From NCBI RefSeq assembly GCF_004153685.1, contig NZ_SDQD01000002.1, positions 744,001-808,000 of the forward strand: a DNA stretch of 64,000 nt, read 5' to 3'. Both the position numbers and the translations under genes were made by a program. Positions within the stretch are counted from its first letter, which is position 1. Each line of letters begins with the position of its first letter. Source of the stretch: Pollutimonas harenae. Lineage in GTDB: Bacteria; Pseudomonadota; Gammaproteobacteria; Burkholderiales; Burkholderiaceae_B. Below the pieces are notes generated by a model. That model worked only from the letters and a program-made list of their open reading frames with translations. It searched no databases and was not told where the DNA came from. Below are positions 46,637 through 55,641 of the stretch, piece by piece.

Positions 46637-47511
46637 TACGCCACCGTCTGTGGTAAAGGAATGAATTCGCCATTATCGTGTTCAGGCAAGACTATGCGTC
46701 CAGCCATCCAGTCTGCCTTGGCCTGTTCAATACGCTCTTTGCGTGACGATACAAAGTTCCACCATATATGGCGGGCACCCAATGGCTCGCCCCCCAGCAG
46801 CATCAGCCGCGAGTCATTTAGCGCTTTGAGCACCGGCGCCCCACCTGCCGAAAACACCAGCATCTGCCCAGCCTGATACCGCTGGCCTTCAAACTCGATG
46901 ACGCCGCTGGCAATATAGGCTGCCCGTTCAGGATGAGAGTCTGGCAATGCGATAGAGGCTGTGGCCTCAAGCGTGATATCGGCATAAAACAAGGGCGAAT
47001 GAGTTTTAGCAGGGCTGTCTACGCCATAAGCGCTACCTGCAATCATTCGGCCAGACATGCCAGTATCGCTGAAACTGGGCAGGTCGTCGGCCGAGTAATG
47101 AGCGAAATCAGGCGTGTCTTCTTCGTTGGCTTCGGGAACTGCAACCCATGCTTGTATACCATCTATGCGGCCACCCTGTGTGCGCATGCCGTCAAAACGT
47201 TCAGAATGGCTGATGCCTGATCCTGCCGTCATCCAGTTCAGGGCGCCGGGCAAGATGGTTTGTTCCACCCCCAGGCTGTCGCGATGCGTCATTTGACCTT
47301 CAAACAGATAAGTAACGGTAGACAGACCTATATGAGGGTGCGGCCGAACGTCCATATGCTGCGGCACAGGTGCGGGCAGTGTATGCGGCCCCATGCGGTC
47401 AAAGAAAATAAACGGCCCCACCATACGGCGCTTGCGAAATGGCAGCACACGCCCTACTTTAAACCCACCTCCGAGATCGTGTTCCCGGGTCTCAATGATA
47501 AGATCGTGCAT
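46636..47511 (-). CDS. Pirin family protein
   Basis: 291-residue bicupin. The N-terminal cupin has the metal motif HPHIGLSTVTYLFEGQMTHRD (about 57-77) and WMTAGSGISHSERF (about 98-111). Pirins bind Fe and some have quercetin dioxygenase activity or act as redox-sensing cofactors; the role here is not known. The FNR box at 47545 lies 34 bases before its ATG and might affect it too. Confidence 0.92.
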   Translation of the reverse strand: MHDLIIETREHDLGGGFKVGRVLPFRKRRMVGPFIFFDRMGPHTLPAPVPQHMDVRPHPHIGLSTVTYLFEGQMTHRDSLGVEQTILPGALNWMTAGSGISHSERFDGMRTQGGRIDGIQAWVAVPEANEEDTPDFAHYSADDLPSFSDTGMSGRMIAGSAYGVDSPAKTHSPLFYADITLEATASIALPDSHPERAAYIASGVIEFEGQRYQAGQMLVFSAGGAPVLKALNDSRLMLLGGEPLGARHIWWNFVSSRKERIEQAKADWMAGRIVLPEHDNGEFIPLPQTVA

Positions 47512-47544
47512 GTAAGCTCCTGGTTATGGAAAACCCCTACTGGT

Positions 47545-47558
47545 TTGATGTGAATCAA
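47545..47558. promoter_or_regulatory. Perfect FNR/ANR box upstream of azurin
   Basis: TTGAT-GTGA-ATCAA matches the consensus exactly. Its centre is 90 bases before the azurin ATG, which leaves room for a class II promoter starting near 47593. It is also near the start of the divergent pirin gene. Confidence 0.8.
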
Positions 47559-47641
47559 GACTTCTTGTTGTGTAATGAGTTCCAATACCACTATAGGGCA
47601 TTCATGTGATGCCGCCACTTTTTTTCAACTGGAGAATTCCT

Positions 47642-48091
47642 ATGCTAGCAAAAGCCACTTTCGCCGCCCTGTTGTCCGTCATGAGCCTGCCAGCACTGGC
47701 CGCCCAGTGCGACGTCACCGTTGAGGGCAACGATGCCATGCAGTTCAACACCAAAGAAATCATTGTCGACAAAACATGCACTGAATTCACGATCAACCTG
47801 AAGCACACCGGTCAACTGCCTAAGGCAGCCATGGGCCATAACGTTGTGCTCACCAAAGAAGCCGACAAGCAAGGCGCTGCCACTGATGGCATGGCTGCCG
47901 GCCTCGACAACGATTACGTCAAACCCGACGACGCTCGTGTTATTGCCCACACCCCGGTTATCGGCGGTGGTGAAACCACTTCAGTTAAGTTTGATGTCAG
48001 CAAACTGGCCGCTGGCGAAAACTATGCCTTCTTCTGCTCCTTCCCCGGCCATTGGGCCATCATGACCGGCACCCTGAAACTGTCCAGCTAA
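47642..48091 (+). CDS. azu: Azurin
   Basis: Periplasmic type 1 copper protein that carries single electrons to terminal reductases or oxidases. The 149-residue precursor has a signal peptide 1-20 (ends PALA), giving a mature protein of 129. Copper ligands in mature numbering: His46 (MGHNVVL), then Cys, His and Met in [12 protein letters not shown], with Cys3 and Cys26 forming the disulfide. The ATG at 47642 follows a GGAGA ribosome site. FNR-type control fits known ANR regulation of azurin in pseudomonads. Confidence 0.97.
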   Translation: MLAKATFAALLSVMSLPALAAQCDVTVEGNDAMQFNTKEIIVDKTCTEFTINLKHTGQLPKAAMGHNVVLTKEADKQGAATDGMAAGLDNDYVKPDDARVIAHTPVIGGGETTSVKFDVSKLAAGENYAFFCSFPGHWAIMTGTLKLSS

Positions 48092-48120
48092 ACTACAGCT
48101 GTACAGTTTCCCGGTTATCA

Positions 48121-48160
48121 CACTGTGGGGACACCCTGTTTGGGTGTCCCCACAGTGTTT
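48121..48160 (+). terminator. Rho-independent terminator after azurin
   Basis: Perfect 16-bp stem (CACTGTGGGGACACCC at 48121-48136, complement at 48142-48157) with a 5-base loop, then TTT. It isolates azurin from the CueR promoter of copZ that starts about 20 bases later. Confidence 0.85.
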
Positions 48161-48181
48161 GTGGCGCCTGAAACTCCAGGC

Positions 48182-48212
48182 TTGACCTTGTCACTGTTGT
48201 AAGGTTTATAGT
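48182..48212 (+). promoter_or_regulatory. CueR-dependent promoter of copZ
   Basis: -35 TTGACC (48182-48187), 19-base spacer, -10 TATAGT (48207-48212). The spacer covers the dyad ACCTT-N11-AAGGT. The long spacer with a central dyad is the hallmark of MerR-family activators, and these half sites are those of CueR. Confidence 0.85.
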
Positions 48213-48266
48213 CCGACTATTGCCATGGCTGCCCCAAGCACTGGCCCAAATCACAAGGAGCTAAAC

Positions 48267-48467
48267 ATGCTGGAATTTGAAATCAAGGACATGACTTGCG
48301 GTCACTGCGCGAGCACGATTACCAAGGCCGTGCAAGCCATTGCGCCAGGTGCAGAGCTCGACATCAGGCTCGACAACCATCACGTGCAGATCAATGGTGC
48401 GCCCGACGCCGATGCCATAGAAACAGCCATACGTGAAGCCGGCTATTCACCCGTTCGCTTAAGCTGA
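48267..48467 (+). CDS. copZ: CopZ-like heavy-metal-associated (HMA) copper chaperone
   Basis: 66-residue HMA domain with Cu(I)-binding MTCGHCAS (Cys11, Cys14). Cytosolic chaperone that hands Cu(I) to export ATPases or to CueR. The start at 48267 has AAGGAG six bases upstream; a longer frame begins inside the promoter and is rejected. It stands alone behind the CueR promoter; the partner CopA ATPase is not in the window. Confidence 0.92.
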   Translation: MLEFEIKDMTCGHCASTITKAVQAIAPGAELDIRLDNHHVQINGAPDADAIETAIREAGYSPVRLS

Positions 48468-48501
48468 TATCGGGCTGTCAGCCCCAAAGACCAGTACACT
48501 C

Positions 48502-48642
48502 TCAGGCCGTCATGCCGACGGCATTCATGACCAGGCGCAGCAAATAAGCCGCCAGCCCCAGCGCAGCGATGCTGGCAAGCCAGATGCCCAGCATCCAGGC
48601 CAGACGCTTGGCCCAGAGCCGTTTGCGCTCAACTTGCTCCAC
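48502..48642 (-). CDS. DUF2474 small membrane subunit of the bd-type oxidase operon
   Basis: 46-residue single-helix protein: basic N-terminus (VERKRLWAKRLAW) followed by helix MLGIWLASIAALGLAAYLLR. This matches the DUF2474 proteins encoded after cydAB/cioAB, analogous to CydX. GTG start overlaps the cydB stop (TAGTG), so translation is coupled. It probably stabilises the oxidase. Confidence 0.8.
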   Translation of the reverse strand: MEQVERKRLWAKRLAWMLGIWLASIAALGLAAYLLRLVMNAVGMTA

Positions 48643-49649
48643 TAGTGGTAGCCTTCGCCCGACACTACCTTGCCTCTGAATACATAATAAGACCAGGCTG
48701 TGTACATCAGGATCATGGGCACGATCAGCAAGGCCCCTACTAGGGCAAAGCCCTGGCTTTGCGGCGGTGCCGAGGCGTCCCAAATTGAAATATCCGGCGG
48801 AATGATATAGGGCCAGATGCTGATGCCCAGACCGCTATAACCCAGGAAAACCAAGGCTAGTGTCAGTAGGAAGGGGCCAGCATGAGGCTCTTGCCTGAGC
48901 AAGCGCAGCAGGTAAAACGCAGTCAAAAGCACCAGCACGGGCACGGGCGCGAACCAGAATATATTGGGCAGCGTGAACCAGCGCTCGGCAATATTGCTAT
49001 GGGTCAGTGGCGTCCAGATACTGATGATGCCTATCACGCCCATCAATGTCAGGGTAAGCGGTCTGGCCAGCTGCAGCATGCGGTCATGCAAGGCGTCCTG
49101 CGTTTTGAAGATCAGCCAGGTGCAACCCAGCAAGGCGTAAGCCACCAACAGGCCCAAGCCGGTAAACAAGGGAAATGGAGCGACCCAGTCGAAGGGGCCG
49201 CCCGTATAGCTGCGACCAATCACTTGCACGCCATGCATATAAGCACCCAGGGTCACACCCTGGAAAAAGGTGGCGGTCACAGAGCCCAGAATAAAGGCCT
49301 TGTCCCACCAATGACGCTTGTGCTCCTCAGCCTTGAAGCGAAACTCAAAAGCGACCCCGCGAAAGATCAGCCCTAGCAGCATGAATATCAAAGGCAGCAT
49401 AAATGCGCTGAGAATGACGGAATAAGCCAGGGGGAATGCAGCCAGCAGGCCTGCGCCGCCCAGCACCAGCCATGTTTCATTACCATCCCACACTGGCGCA
49501 ACGGTGTTCATCATGATGTCACGGTCTTCTTTGGCGGGTACGAAGGGGAAAAGTATGCCTATGCCCAGGTCGAAGCCATCCATGATTACGTACATCAGTA
49601 CACCAAACAGAATGATGATTGCCCACAGCAGAGCCAGATCGATACCCAT
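48642..49649 (-). CDS. cydB: Cytochrome bd-type (cyanide-insensitive) quinol oxidase subunit II
   Basis: 335 residues with about eight or nine membrane helices. The N-terminal ALLWAIIILFGVLMYVIMDG followed by FDLGIGILFPF and the WDGNETWLVLGGAGLLAAFP block are typical. Works with subunit I to reduce O2 with quinol at high affinity, or in the presence of respiratory poisons. The start at 49649 gives AAGGA a normal spacing and lies just past the subunit I stop. Confidence 0.94.
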   Translation of the reverse strand: MGIDLALLWAIIILFGVLMYVIMDGFDLGIGILFPFVPAKEDRDIMMNTVAPVWDGNETWLVLGGAGLLAAFPLAYSVILSAFMLPLIFMLLGLIFRGVAFEFRFKAEEHKRHWWDKAFILGSVTATFFQGVTLGAYMHGVQVIGRSYTGGPFDWVAPFPLFTGLGLLVAYALLGCTWLIFKTQDALHDRMLQLARPLTLTLMGVIGIISIWTPLTHSNIAERWFTLPNIFWFAPVPVLVLLTAFYLLRLLRQEPHAGPFLLTLALVFLGYSGLGISIWPYIIPPDISIWDASAPPQSQGFALVGALLIVPMILMYTAWSYYVFRGKVVSGEGYH

Positions 49650-49650
49650 G

Positions 49651-51099
49651 TCATTCATCCTTGTCAGTGTTGATGGGAGCTGGTCGACCATCGGGTACCA
49701 GAGGTTTCTGCGGCCGGCCGGCCGCCGAGAGCGGTCGTGACGGTGTGCGTGCTTCGCCCGGCCCTCCGGGAGGCAGGAGCTCTTGTGCAGTGGGACCTTT
49801 GCGTATCAGCCGCAGCATATATACCGTACCGGCTCCAAATACCATAAAGTAAACGACGACGAATAAAATCAGCGTCAGCCCGACCTCGAGCGCCCCATGA
49901 GGACTGACGGCGTCAGCGGTACGCATCACACCGTATACCACCCAGGGCTGGCGGCCGATTTCGGTGGTGTACCAGCCAGCCAATAATGCGATAAGCCCGC
50001 TGGGGCCCATGCACAGGGCAAAGCGCCACAGTAGTGGTGATCGGTAGAGTGAGCCTTTCCAGCGAGCCCAGGCTGCCCAAAAAGCCAGTCCTATCATCAG
50101 CACGCCCAGTCCCACCATGATCCGGAAGGACCAGAACACGATGGTCGAATTGGGGCGGTCTTCTTTGGCGAATTCTTTCAGACCTGGAAACTGGCCGTCC
50201 CAGCTATGGGTCAGGATAAGGCTGCCCAAGTGGGGAATGTCGAGCGCGAAGTGGGTTTTTTCTTCTTGCATATCGGGCCAGCCAAAGAGCGTAAGAGGCA
50301 CGGCTTCGCCCGGCGTGTTCTCCCAGTGCCCTTCTATGGCCGCGATCTTGGCTGGTTGATGTATGAGTGTGTTGCGCCCGTGAAAATCACCCACCATCGC
50401 CTGTATGGGCGCCACGAAAAGCAGCATCCACATAGCCATGGACAGCATTTTACGTATGGCCGGCGTATCGTTGCGCTTGAGCAGGTGCCAGCCCGCAGAA
50501 GCCCCCACCATCAGCGCTGTAGCCAGAAAGGCGGCAATGACCATATGCACCAGGCGATACGGAAACGACGGGTTGAAGATTACCGCCAGCCAGTCGACGG
50601 GTACCACTTGATTGTTGATGATCTCGTAGCCCGCAGGCGTTTGCATCCAGCTATTGGACGCCAGAATCCATGTGGCCGACATGAGTGTGCCCAGGGCAAC
50701 CATGACAGTGGAGAAAAAATGCAGGCCTGGCCCTACCCTATTCCAGCCGAACAACATCACACCCAGAAAGCCCGCCTCAAGGAAAAAAGCGGTCAGGACT
50801 TCGTAGGCCAGCAGTGGCCCGGTAATGCTGCCGGCAAAATCGGAAAAATAACTCCAGTTGGTGCCAAACTGATAGGCCATGACCAGGCCAGAGACAACGC
50901 CCATGCCAAAATTGACGGCAAATACCTTGATCCAGAAATGGTAGAGCTGTCTGTATACCGGTTTGCCCGTTTTGAGCCAACAGCCTTCGAGCACGGCCAG
51001 ATAACTGGCTAATCCTATGGTGATGGCGGGAAAAAGAATGTGAAAGGATATTGTGAATCCAAACTGAATTCGAGCCAGCATCAGTGCATCGAGATTCAT
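49651..51099 (-). CDS. cydA: Cytochrome bd-type (cyanide-insensitive) quinol oxidase subunit I
   Basis: 482 residues. Heme ligand His20 in FTISFHILFP; the WILASNSWMQTPAGYE and GWYTTEIGRQPWVVYGVMRT blocks are family hallmarks. The quinol loop between about 245 and 325 is short, as in CIO-type (CioA) oxidases. A Pro/Arg-rich tail (about 440-482) extends into the cytoplasm. No FNR or ArcA site was recognised in the 162 bases upstream. The subunit II gene follows at once. Confidence 0.94.
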   Translation of the reverse strand: MNLDALMLARIQFGFTISFHILFPAITIGLASYLAVLEGCWLKTGKPVYRQLYHFWIKVFAVNFGMGVVSGLVMAYQFGTNWSYFSDFAGSITGPLLAYEVLTAFFLEAGFLGVMLFGWNRVGPGLHFFSTVMVALGTLMSATWILASNSWMQTPAGYEIINNQVVPVDWLAVIFNPSFPYRLVHMVIAAFLATALMVGASAGWHLLKRNDTPAIRKMLSMAMWMLLFVAPIQAMVGDFHGRNTLIHQPAKIAAIEGHWENTPGEAVPLTLFGWPDMQEEKTHFALDIPHLGSLILTHSWDGQFPGLKEFAKEDRPNSTIVFWSFRIMVGLGVLMIGLAFWAAWARWKGSLYRSPLLWRFALCMGPSGLIALLAGWYTTEIGRQPWVVYGVMRTADAVSPHGALEVGLTLILFVVVYFMVFGAGTVYMLRLIRKGPTAQELLPPGGPGEARTPSRPLSAAGRPQKPLVPDGRPAPINTDKDE

Positions 51100-51222
51100 G
51101 CATCATTCTCCGCTATGCGTTCATGAGATGTGCAGCCGCCATCTCTGGTGAGTCAGGAAGCACTGTACAGGATGTGATGGTTGTCGTAAACCGTAGAGGT
51201 ACAACTGCATCAGTACTATGAA

Positions 51223-51253
51223 AAGCCAGGCTGCAGGGATCGAAGCCTGGCTT
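51223..51253 (-). terminator. Terminator after the SAF-domain oxidoreductase gene
   Basis: Perfect 10-bp stem AAGCCAGGCT / AGCCTGGCTT with an 11-base loop; on the minus strand it is followed by TTTT-like sequence. Confidence 0.7.
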
Positions 51254-51261
51254 ACCCAGCT

Positions 51262-52611
51262 TTACTGGGCTTGCGGTGGGATAAGTGATTCCATTTCCTT
51301 GCGTATCCGATAAGCGGGTGTGCTGGTGTCGATATCTACATCAGACCAACTTAGAGATTGCCCCTTGGCTACCGGACACAGTACTTTGATGCCATGCGCC
51401 AGGCCCAGAGGCAGCCCGCCAATACTGACTGATTTCTGTGCCGGCAGCAGCTTGCCCCAGACCGTATAGCCGCCTTCGCCGTCAAGAATATCGCCTGGTT
51501 TAAGGTCACGTTTGGCCGTGGCCACGACATCGGCTTGCCAGCATGTGGCAACCCCTGTGGCCTCTTTGCGCAAGGCTACAGAAGCCACGGACATGCCCAC
51601 TTCCAGGCCGATCAGATGCCAACGTTTGTATAAAGTGAAATAGCGGCCTGAAGGATCGGTGTGTGCGTTGTATTCTTCAAAACAGTTCTTGATGTAGTCA
51701 GTTTCGGCTTCGACGGTTACCCAGACACCCATGCGTATGTCGTAGGGAATACGCCTGCCATCGGCTTCCAATGACGAAACCACCTCGACCATGCCTTTGC
51801 TTTCCAGCACACCACCTTCGCTGATGGGGCGCGTGACAAAAGGAATGTCTTCAATACTGGCTGGTGGGTAAAGCAGCCCGTTCGACGGCACACGCAGGCC
51901 AGTGGCATTGGCCACGGCAGAGCTTTCTATAGAAGGTTTGGAGCCGTCGAGAAAACTATTGAACATCTTGGGGTTCAAACCTCCGCGTTCTGCCTGTTCA
52001 GGCGTCAGGCCGTAATAGCCCCAGACGGTATCGGGTGTTGACTCGGAAAAATGTGGCAGCCATTTATGCCCGCGACCAGCCGCAACGACCGGGAATCCGC
52101 AGGTGCGGGCCCAATCGACCAAGTCGCAAATAAGTGCCGGCTGGTCGCCAAACGCGAGGGAATACACCACACCAGCCTGAGCGGCTTTCCGGCCCAGCAG
52201 CGGGCCACAAAAGGCATCGGCCTCGACCGTTACATTGACGACATGCTTGCCCTGAGCAAAAGCAGCCAGGCAATGCTCGACCGCCGCAATGGGATTTCCG
52301 GTGCATTCCACCACAACATCAATCTCGGGCAGGCTGACCAAAGCCTGCCAGTCGTCGGTGATCCATGTGGAGCCTGTACGCAAAGCCTCATCGGCAGAGC
52401 TTGCGCCGTACTGTTCAGGCTTCCAGCCGACCCGTGCAAGACTGTTGCGGGCTGCTTCGGGCGATAAGTCGGCGATGCCAGCCAGATGCACACCCGGCGT
52501 ACGTGGAATCTGTGACAAGTACATGGCGCCGAATTTGCCTGCACCTATTAATCCGACGCGTATGGGTTTGTTCTGAGCAGCGCGTTCCTGCAACTGGGCA
52601 TAAAGACTCAT
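51262..52611 (-). CDS. NAD(P)-binding oxidoreductase with C-terminal SAF domain (homoserine-dehydrogenase-like, COG4091)
   Basis: 449 residues. The Rossmann motif VGLIGAGKFGAMYLSQI (about 19-35), VVVECTGNPIAAVEHCLAAF (about 99) and a catalytic domain resembling homoserine dehydrogenase are followed by a SAF domain (about 360-430: AKRDLKPGDILDGEGGY). Such proteins are frequently annotated as predicted homoserine dehydrogenases or, wrongly, as FlgA-like because of the SAF domain. The substrate is unknown; relatives occur in sugar-acid and tetrose pathways. The start at 52611 removes an unlikely N-terminal extension. Confidence 0.85.
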   Translation of the reverse strand: MSLYAQLQERAAQNKPIRVGLIGAGKFGAMYLSQIPRTPGVHLAGIADLSPEAARNSLARVGWKPEQYGASSADEALRTGSTWITDDWQALVSLPEIDVVVECTGNPIAAVEHCLAAFAQGKHVVNVTVEADAFCGPLLGRKAAQAGVVYSLAFGDQPALICDLVDWARTCGFPVVAAGRGHKWLPHFSESTPDTVWGYYGLTPEQAERGGLNPKMFNSFLDGSKPSIESSAVANATGLRVPSNGLLYPPASIEDIPFVTRPISEGGVLESKGMVEVVSSLEADGRRIPYDIRMGVWVTVEAETDYIKNCFEEYNAHTDPSGRYFTLYKRWHLIGLEVGMSVASVALRKEATGVATCWQADVVATAKRDLKPGDILDGEGGYTVWGKLLPAQKSVSIGGLPLGLAHGIKVLCPVAKGQSLSWSDVDIDTSTPAYRIRKEMESLIPPQAQ

Positions 52612-52795
52612 CGATCGATCCTGTAGCGCAAAAAAAAGAAAATAGCTTACCCGATTCCGCACGTCTTAAGCATATAGCTCGGGCACATTATGCGCACAGC
52701 TTATAAATATTGGAAAAAGTAATCGTTCTGTTTTGGCGCAGGCTTCCGTAGTCTAGATACCGGGCCACCCCACACTCGTTAGGACAGGAAGATTC
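52612..52795 (+). promoter_or_regulatory. Divergent intergenic region before the sulfate transporter operon
   Basis: 184 bases, with an AT-rich core at about 52700-52730. It must hold the promoter of sbp-cysTWA. A CysB site is expected from biology but no clear match was recognised. Confidence 0.3.
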
Positions 52796-53806
52796 ATGAG
52801 ATTTACGTCAATATTCAAATCGGCACTTATAGCTGCCTTGCTAGCCACCCCCGTTGCTCATGCTGCGGAGGTGTCCTTATTGAACGTATCCTATGATCCC
52901 ACACGGGAGCTGTATCAGGCGTTCAACCAGACATTTGCGGATTACTGGAAAGAGAAGACTGGCGACACAGTAACCATCAGGCAATCACACGGCGGCTCAG
53001 GCAAGCAGGCACGCTCAGTCATAGATGGACTGGAGGCGGATGTGGTCACACTTGCCCTGGCATCCGATATTGATGCAATCGCCGGACACGGAGCCATTGC
53101 GACTGACTGGCAGCGGCAACTCAAGCAGAACAGTGCGCCCTATACGTCCACCATTGTTTTTCTGGTACGCAAAGGCAATCCCAAGCACATCAAGGACTGG
53201 GGGGATTTGCTGGAACCCGGCATACAAATCATCACTCCTAACCCCAAGACCTCAGGTGGGGCGCGTTGGAACTATCTTGCTGCATGGGGTTACGCTCTGG
53301 GCCTTCCGGGTGGCAGCGAGCAAAGTGCCGAGGAATTCGTAGGCGACTTGTACAAACAGGTGCCGGTGCTGGACTCCGGGGCGCGTGGCTCGACTACGAC
53401 TTTTGTTGAACGCGGTATCGGCGACGTCTTGCTGGCCTGGGAGAACGAAGCTCTGCTGGCCATCAAGGAGCTGGGGCCTGAAAAGGTGGAAATAGTGACG
53501 CCCTCGGTCAGCATCCTGGCAGAGCCACCTGTCGCTATCGTTGATAAAAACGTGGATAAGAAAGGAACGCGTGCCGTGGCCCAGGCTTACCTGGAATATC
53601 TGTATAGCGCTACAGGCCAGAACATTGCAGGCAAGAACTACTACCGCCCCAGCAATAAGGAGGTAGCAGCCCGATACGCCGGCCAGCATCCCGACATTGA
53701 ACTGTTCACCATAGAAGAGGTGGCGGGTGGATGGGCCCAGGCTCAGGCGCATCACTTTGACGACGGTGGCATCTTCGACCAAATTTACCAACCTGCCGGC
53801 AGGTAA
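52796..53806 (+). CDS. sbp: Sulfate ABC transporter, periplasmic binding protein
   Basis: 336 residues; signal peptide 1-23 (ends AHA). Sbp/CysP family blocks: [40 protein letters not shown] and [15 protein letters not shown] line the sulfate pocket; [20 protein letters not shown] is the second signature. It captures sulfate or thiosulfate for the CysTWA complex encoded directly downstream (31-base gap). Whether it prefers sulfate (Sbp) or thiosulfate (CysP) cannot be told. Confidence 0.95.
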   Translation: MRFTSIFKSALIAALLATPVAHAAEVSLLNVSYDPTRELYQAFNQTFADYWKEKTGDTVTIRQSHGGSGKQARSVIDGLEADVVTLALASDIDAIAGHGAIATDWQRQLKQNSAPYTSTIVFLVRKGNPKHIKDWGDLLEPGIQIITPNPKTSGGARWNYLAAWGYALGLPGGSEQSAEEFVGDLYKQVPVLDSGARGSTTTFVERGIGDVLLAWENEALLAIKELGPEKVEIVTPSVSILAEPPVAIVDKNVDKKGTRAVAQAYLEYLYSATGQNIAGKNYYRPSNKEVAARYAGQHPDIELFTIEEVAGGWAQAQAHHFDDGGIFDQIYQPAGR

Positions 53807-53837
53807 TGACCTTGTATAAGAAGAAAGAAAACACTTT

Positions 53838-54707
53838 ATGCCTATTCTGAATAGCCAGCCGGCGCGGAGTGCGGCCCCATTCCGGGTCATACCCGGGTTC
53901 AACCTGACATTGGGCTTCACCCTGCTCTACCTAAGCCTGATCGTCCTGATTCCCTTGTCGGCCGTATTTCTTAAAACCTTTACCCTGAGTTGGAGCGATT
54001 TCTGGGAGACCATTACTGCACCACGAGTAGTGGCTTCCTATAAGTTGAGCTTCGGAGCGGCGTTCCTGGCCGCAATGGTCAACGTTGTCTTCGGCACCTT
54101 GGTGGCCTGGGTGCTGGTACGCTATCGATTCTTTGGCAAGAAAATCATCGATGCCCTGGTGGATTTGCCTTTTGCCTTGCCCACTGCCGTAGCTGGTATT
54201 GCACTGACCGCACTTTATGCTCCCAATGGCTGGATAGGCCGATTGCTGGAGCCCTTGGGCATCAAAATCGCCTTCGCGCCTTTGGGTATCGTTGTTGCAT
54301 TGGTCTTTATTGGTTTGCCTTTTGTCGTGCGAACGGTGCAACCCGTCCTGGAAGAAGCCGAGCAAGAACTGGAAGAAGCCGCTGCAAGCCTGGGTGCAAA
54401 TCGGATGCAGACCCTGTCAAGGGTGATTCTGCCGACGATTGCTCCCGCTTTGCTGACCGGCTTTGCCATGGCTTTTGCCCGGGCCAGTGGCGAATACGGT
54501 TCGGTCATTTTTATCGCTGGCAATATGCCCATGATTTCCGAAATCGCCCCACTGCTGATCGTGACTAAGCTGGAACAGTACGACTATGCGGGCGCGAGCG
54601 CCATAGCGGCTGTCATGCTACTCATTTCATTCGCCTTGCTGCTGGCTATCAATCTACTGCAAGCCCGGGCGCGCCACAGCACCGAAGCAAAAAGGAAATT
54701 GACATGA
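53838..54707 (+). CDS. cysT: Sulfate ABC transporter permease CysT (CysU)
   Basis: 289 residues with six membrane helices. The EAA loop [20 protein letters not shown] (about 173-192) contacts CysA, and [20 protein letters not shown] is the conserved helix segment. Pairs with CysW to form the membrane channel. Its stop overlaps the cysW start by 4 bases. Confidence 0.95.
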   Translation: MPILNSQPARSAAPFRVIPGFNLTLGFTLLYLSLIVLIPLSAVFLKTFTLSWSDFWETITAPRVVASYKLSFGAAFLAAMVNVVFGTLVAWVLVRYRFFGKKIIDALVDLPFALPTAVAGIALTALYAPNGWIGRLLEPLGIKIAFAPLGIVVALVFIGLPFVVRTVQPVLEEAEQELEEAAASLGANRMQTLSRVILPTIAPALLTGFAMAFARASGEYGSVIFIAGNMPMISEIAPLLIVTKLEQYDYAGASAIAAVMLLISFALLLAINLLQARARHSTEAKRKLT

Positions 54708-55639
54708 GTGTGTCCGACCTGAGCTTGGTAAAACCTGCCATCATCGGGCCCCAAACACCTGCATGCCTGTACTCGGAAAATAGTGCAGTCACCCCATCGG
54801 TGACGCAAGAACCCCGCTGGCTTCGGTATACCCTTATTTCGGTAGCGTTGCTGTTTCTGGGCTTGTTTCTGCTCATGCCACTGATTGCGGTTTTCACCGA
54901 GGCTTTACGCAAAGGTTGGGGAGCCTATGCGACAGCCATCATCGAGCCCGACGCGGTGTCGGCCATCAAGCTGACCCTGTTGGCGGCGGCGATAGCAGTG
55001 CCACTCAATGTGGTGTTTGGTGTGTCGGCAGCCTGGTGCATTGCCAAATTTGATTTTCGTAGCAAGAGTTTGCTACTTACCCTGATCGACATTCCGTTCT
55101 CGGTGTCGCCGATTATCTCTGGTCTGATCTACGTATTGTTGTTCGGCGCACAGGGCTGGATGGGAGAGTGGCTATATGAGCATGACATCAGGATTCTGTT
55201 TGCGGTACCCGGCATTGTGCTCGCCACCATTTTCGTCACCTTTCCTTTTGTCGCGCGTGAACTCATTCCCCTGATGCAATCGCAAGGCAGCGAAGAGGAA
55301 GAAGCCGCTTTAGTACTGGGCGCTTCGGGCTGGCAAACTTTCTGGCGGGTGACCTTACCCAACATCAGGTGGGGGCTGCTCTATGGCGTCATTCTTTGCA
55401 ATGCCCGGGCCATGGGTGAGTTTGGCGCCGTGTCGGTCGTGTCGGGCCATATACGCGGCTTGACCAATACGATTCCACTGCACGTGGAGATTCTTTACAA
55501 CGAGTACAACTTTTCTGCCGCATTTGCCGTGGCATCGCTCCTGGCGATGCTGGCACTGGTCACGCTTGCCCTGAAATCGTGGGTAGCGTGGCTCACACAA
55601 CATCATGCGGTGTCAGAGTCCGATGCAGGAGCACATTGA
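54704..55639 (+). CDS. cysW: Sulfate ABC transporter permease CysW
   Basis: 311 residues, six helices. The EAA loop ([20 protein letters not shown], about 204-223) and [20 protein letters not shown] match CysW. An N-terminal tail of about 35 residues, longer than in E. coli, precedes the first helix. Overlaps cysT; cysA begins 2 bases after the stop. Confidence 0.95.
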   Translation: MSVSDLSLVKPAIIGPQTPACLYSENSAVTPSVTQEPRWLRYTLISVALLFLGLFLLMPLIAVFTEALRKGWGAYATAIIEPDAVSAIKLTLLAAAIAVPLNVVFGVSAAWCIAKFDFRSKSLLLTLIDIPFSVSPIISGLIYVLLFGAQGWMGEWLYEHDIRILFAVPGIVLATIFVTFPFVARELIPLMQSQGSEEEEAALVLGASGWQTFWRVTLPNIRWGLLYGVILCNARAMGEFGAVSVVSGHIRGLTNTIPLHVEILYNEYNFSAAFAVASLLAMLALVTLALKSWVAWLTQHHAVSESDAGAH

Positions 55640-55641
55640 AC

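Noticed and set aside
48121-48160. 16-bp palindrome considered as a mobile palindromic element
   Set aside because: Position just after azurin and the trailing T residues fit a simple terminator.
50206-51012. Plus-strand open frame (268 codons) antisense to cydA
   Set aside because: His- and Lys-rich translation typical of an antisense shadow of a membrane protein gene.
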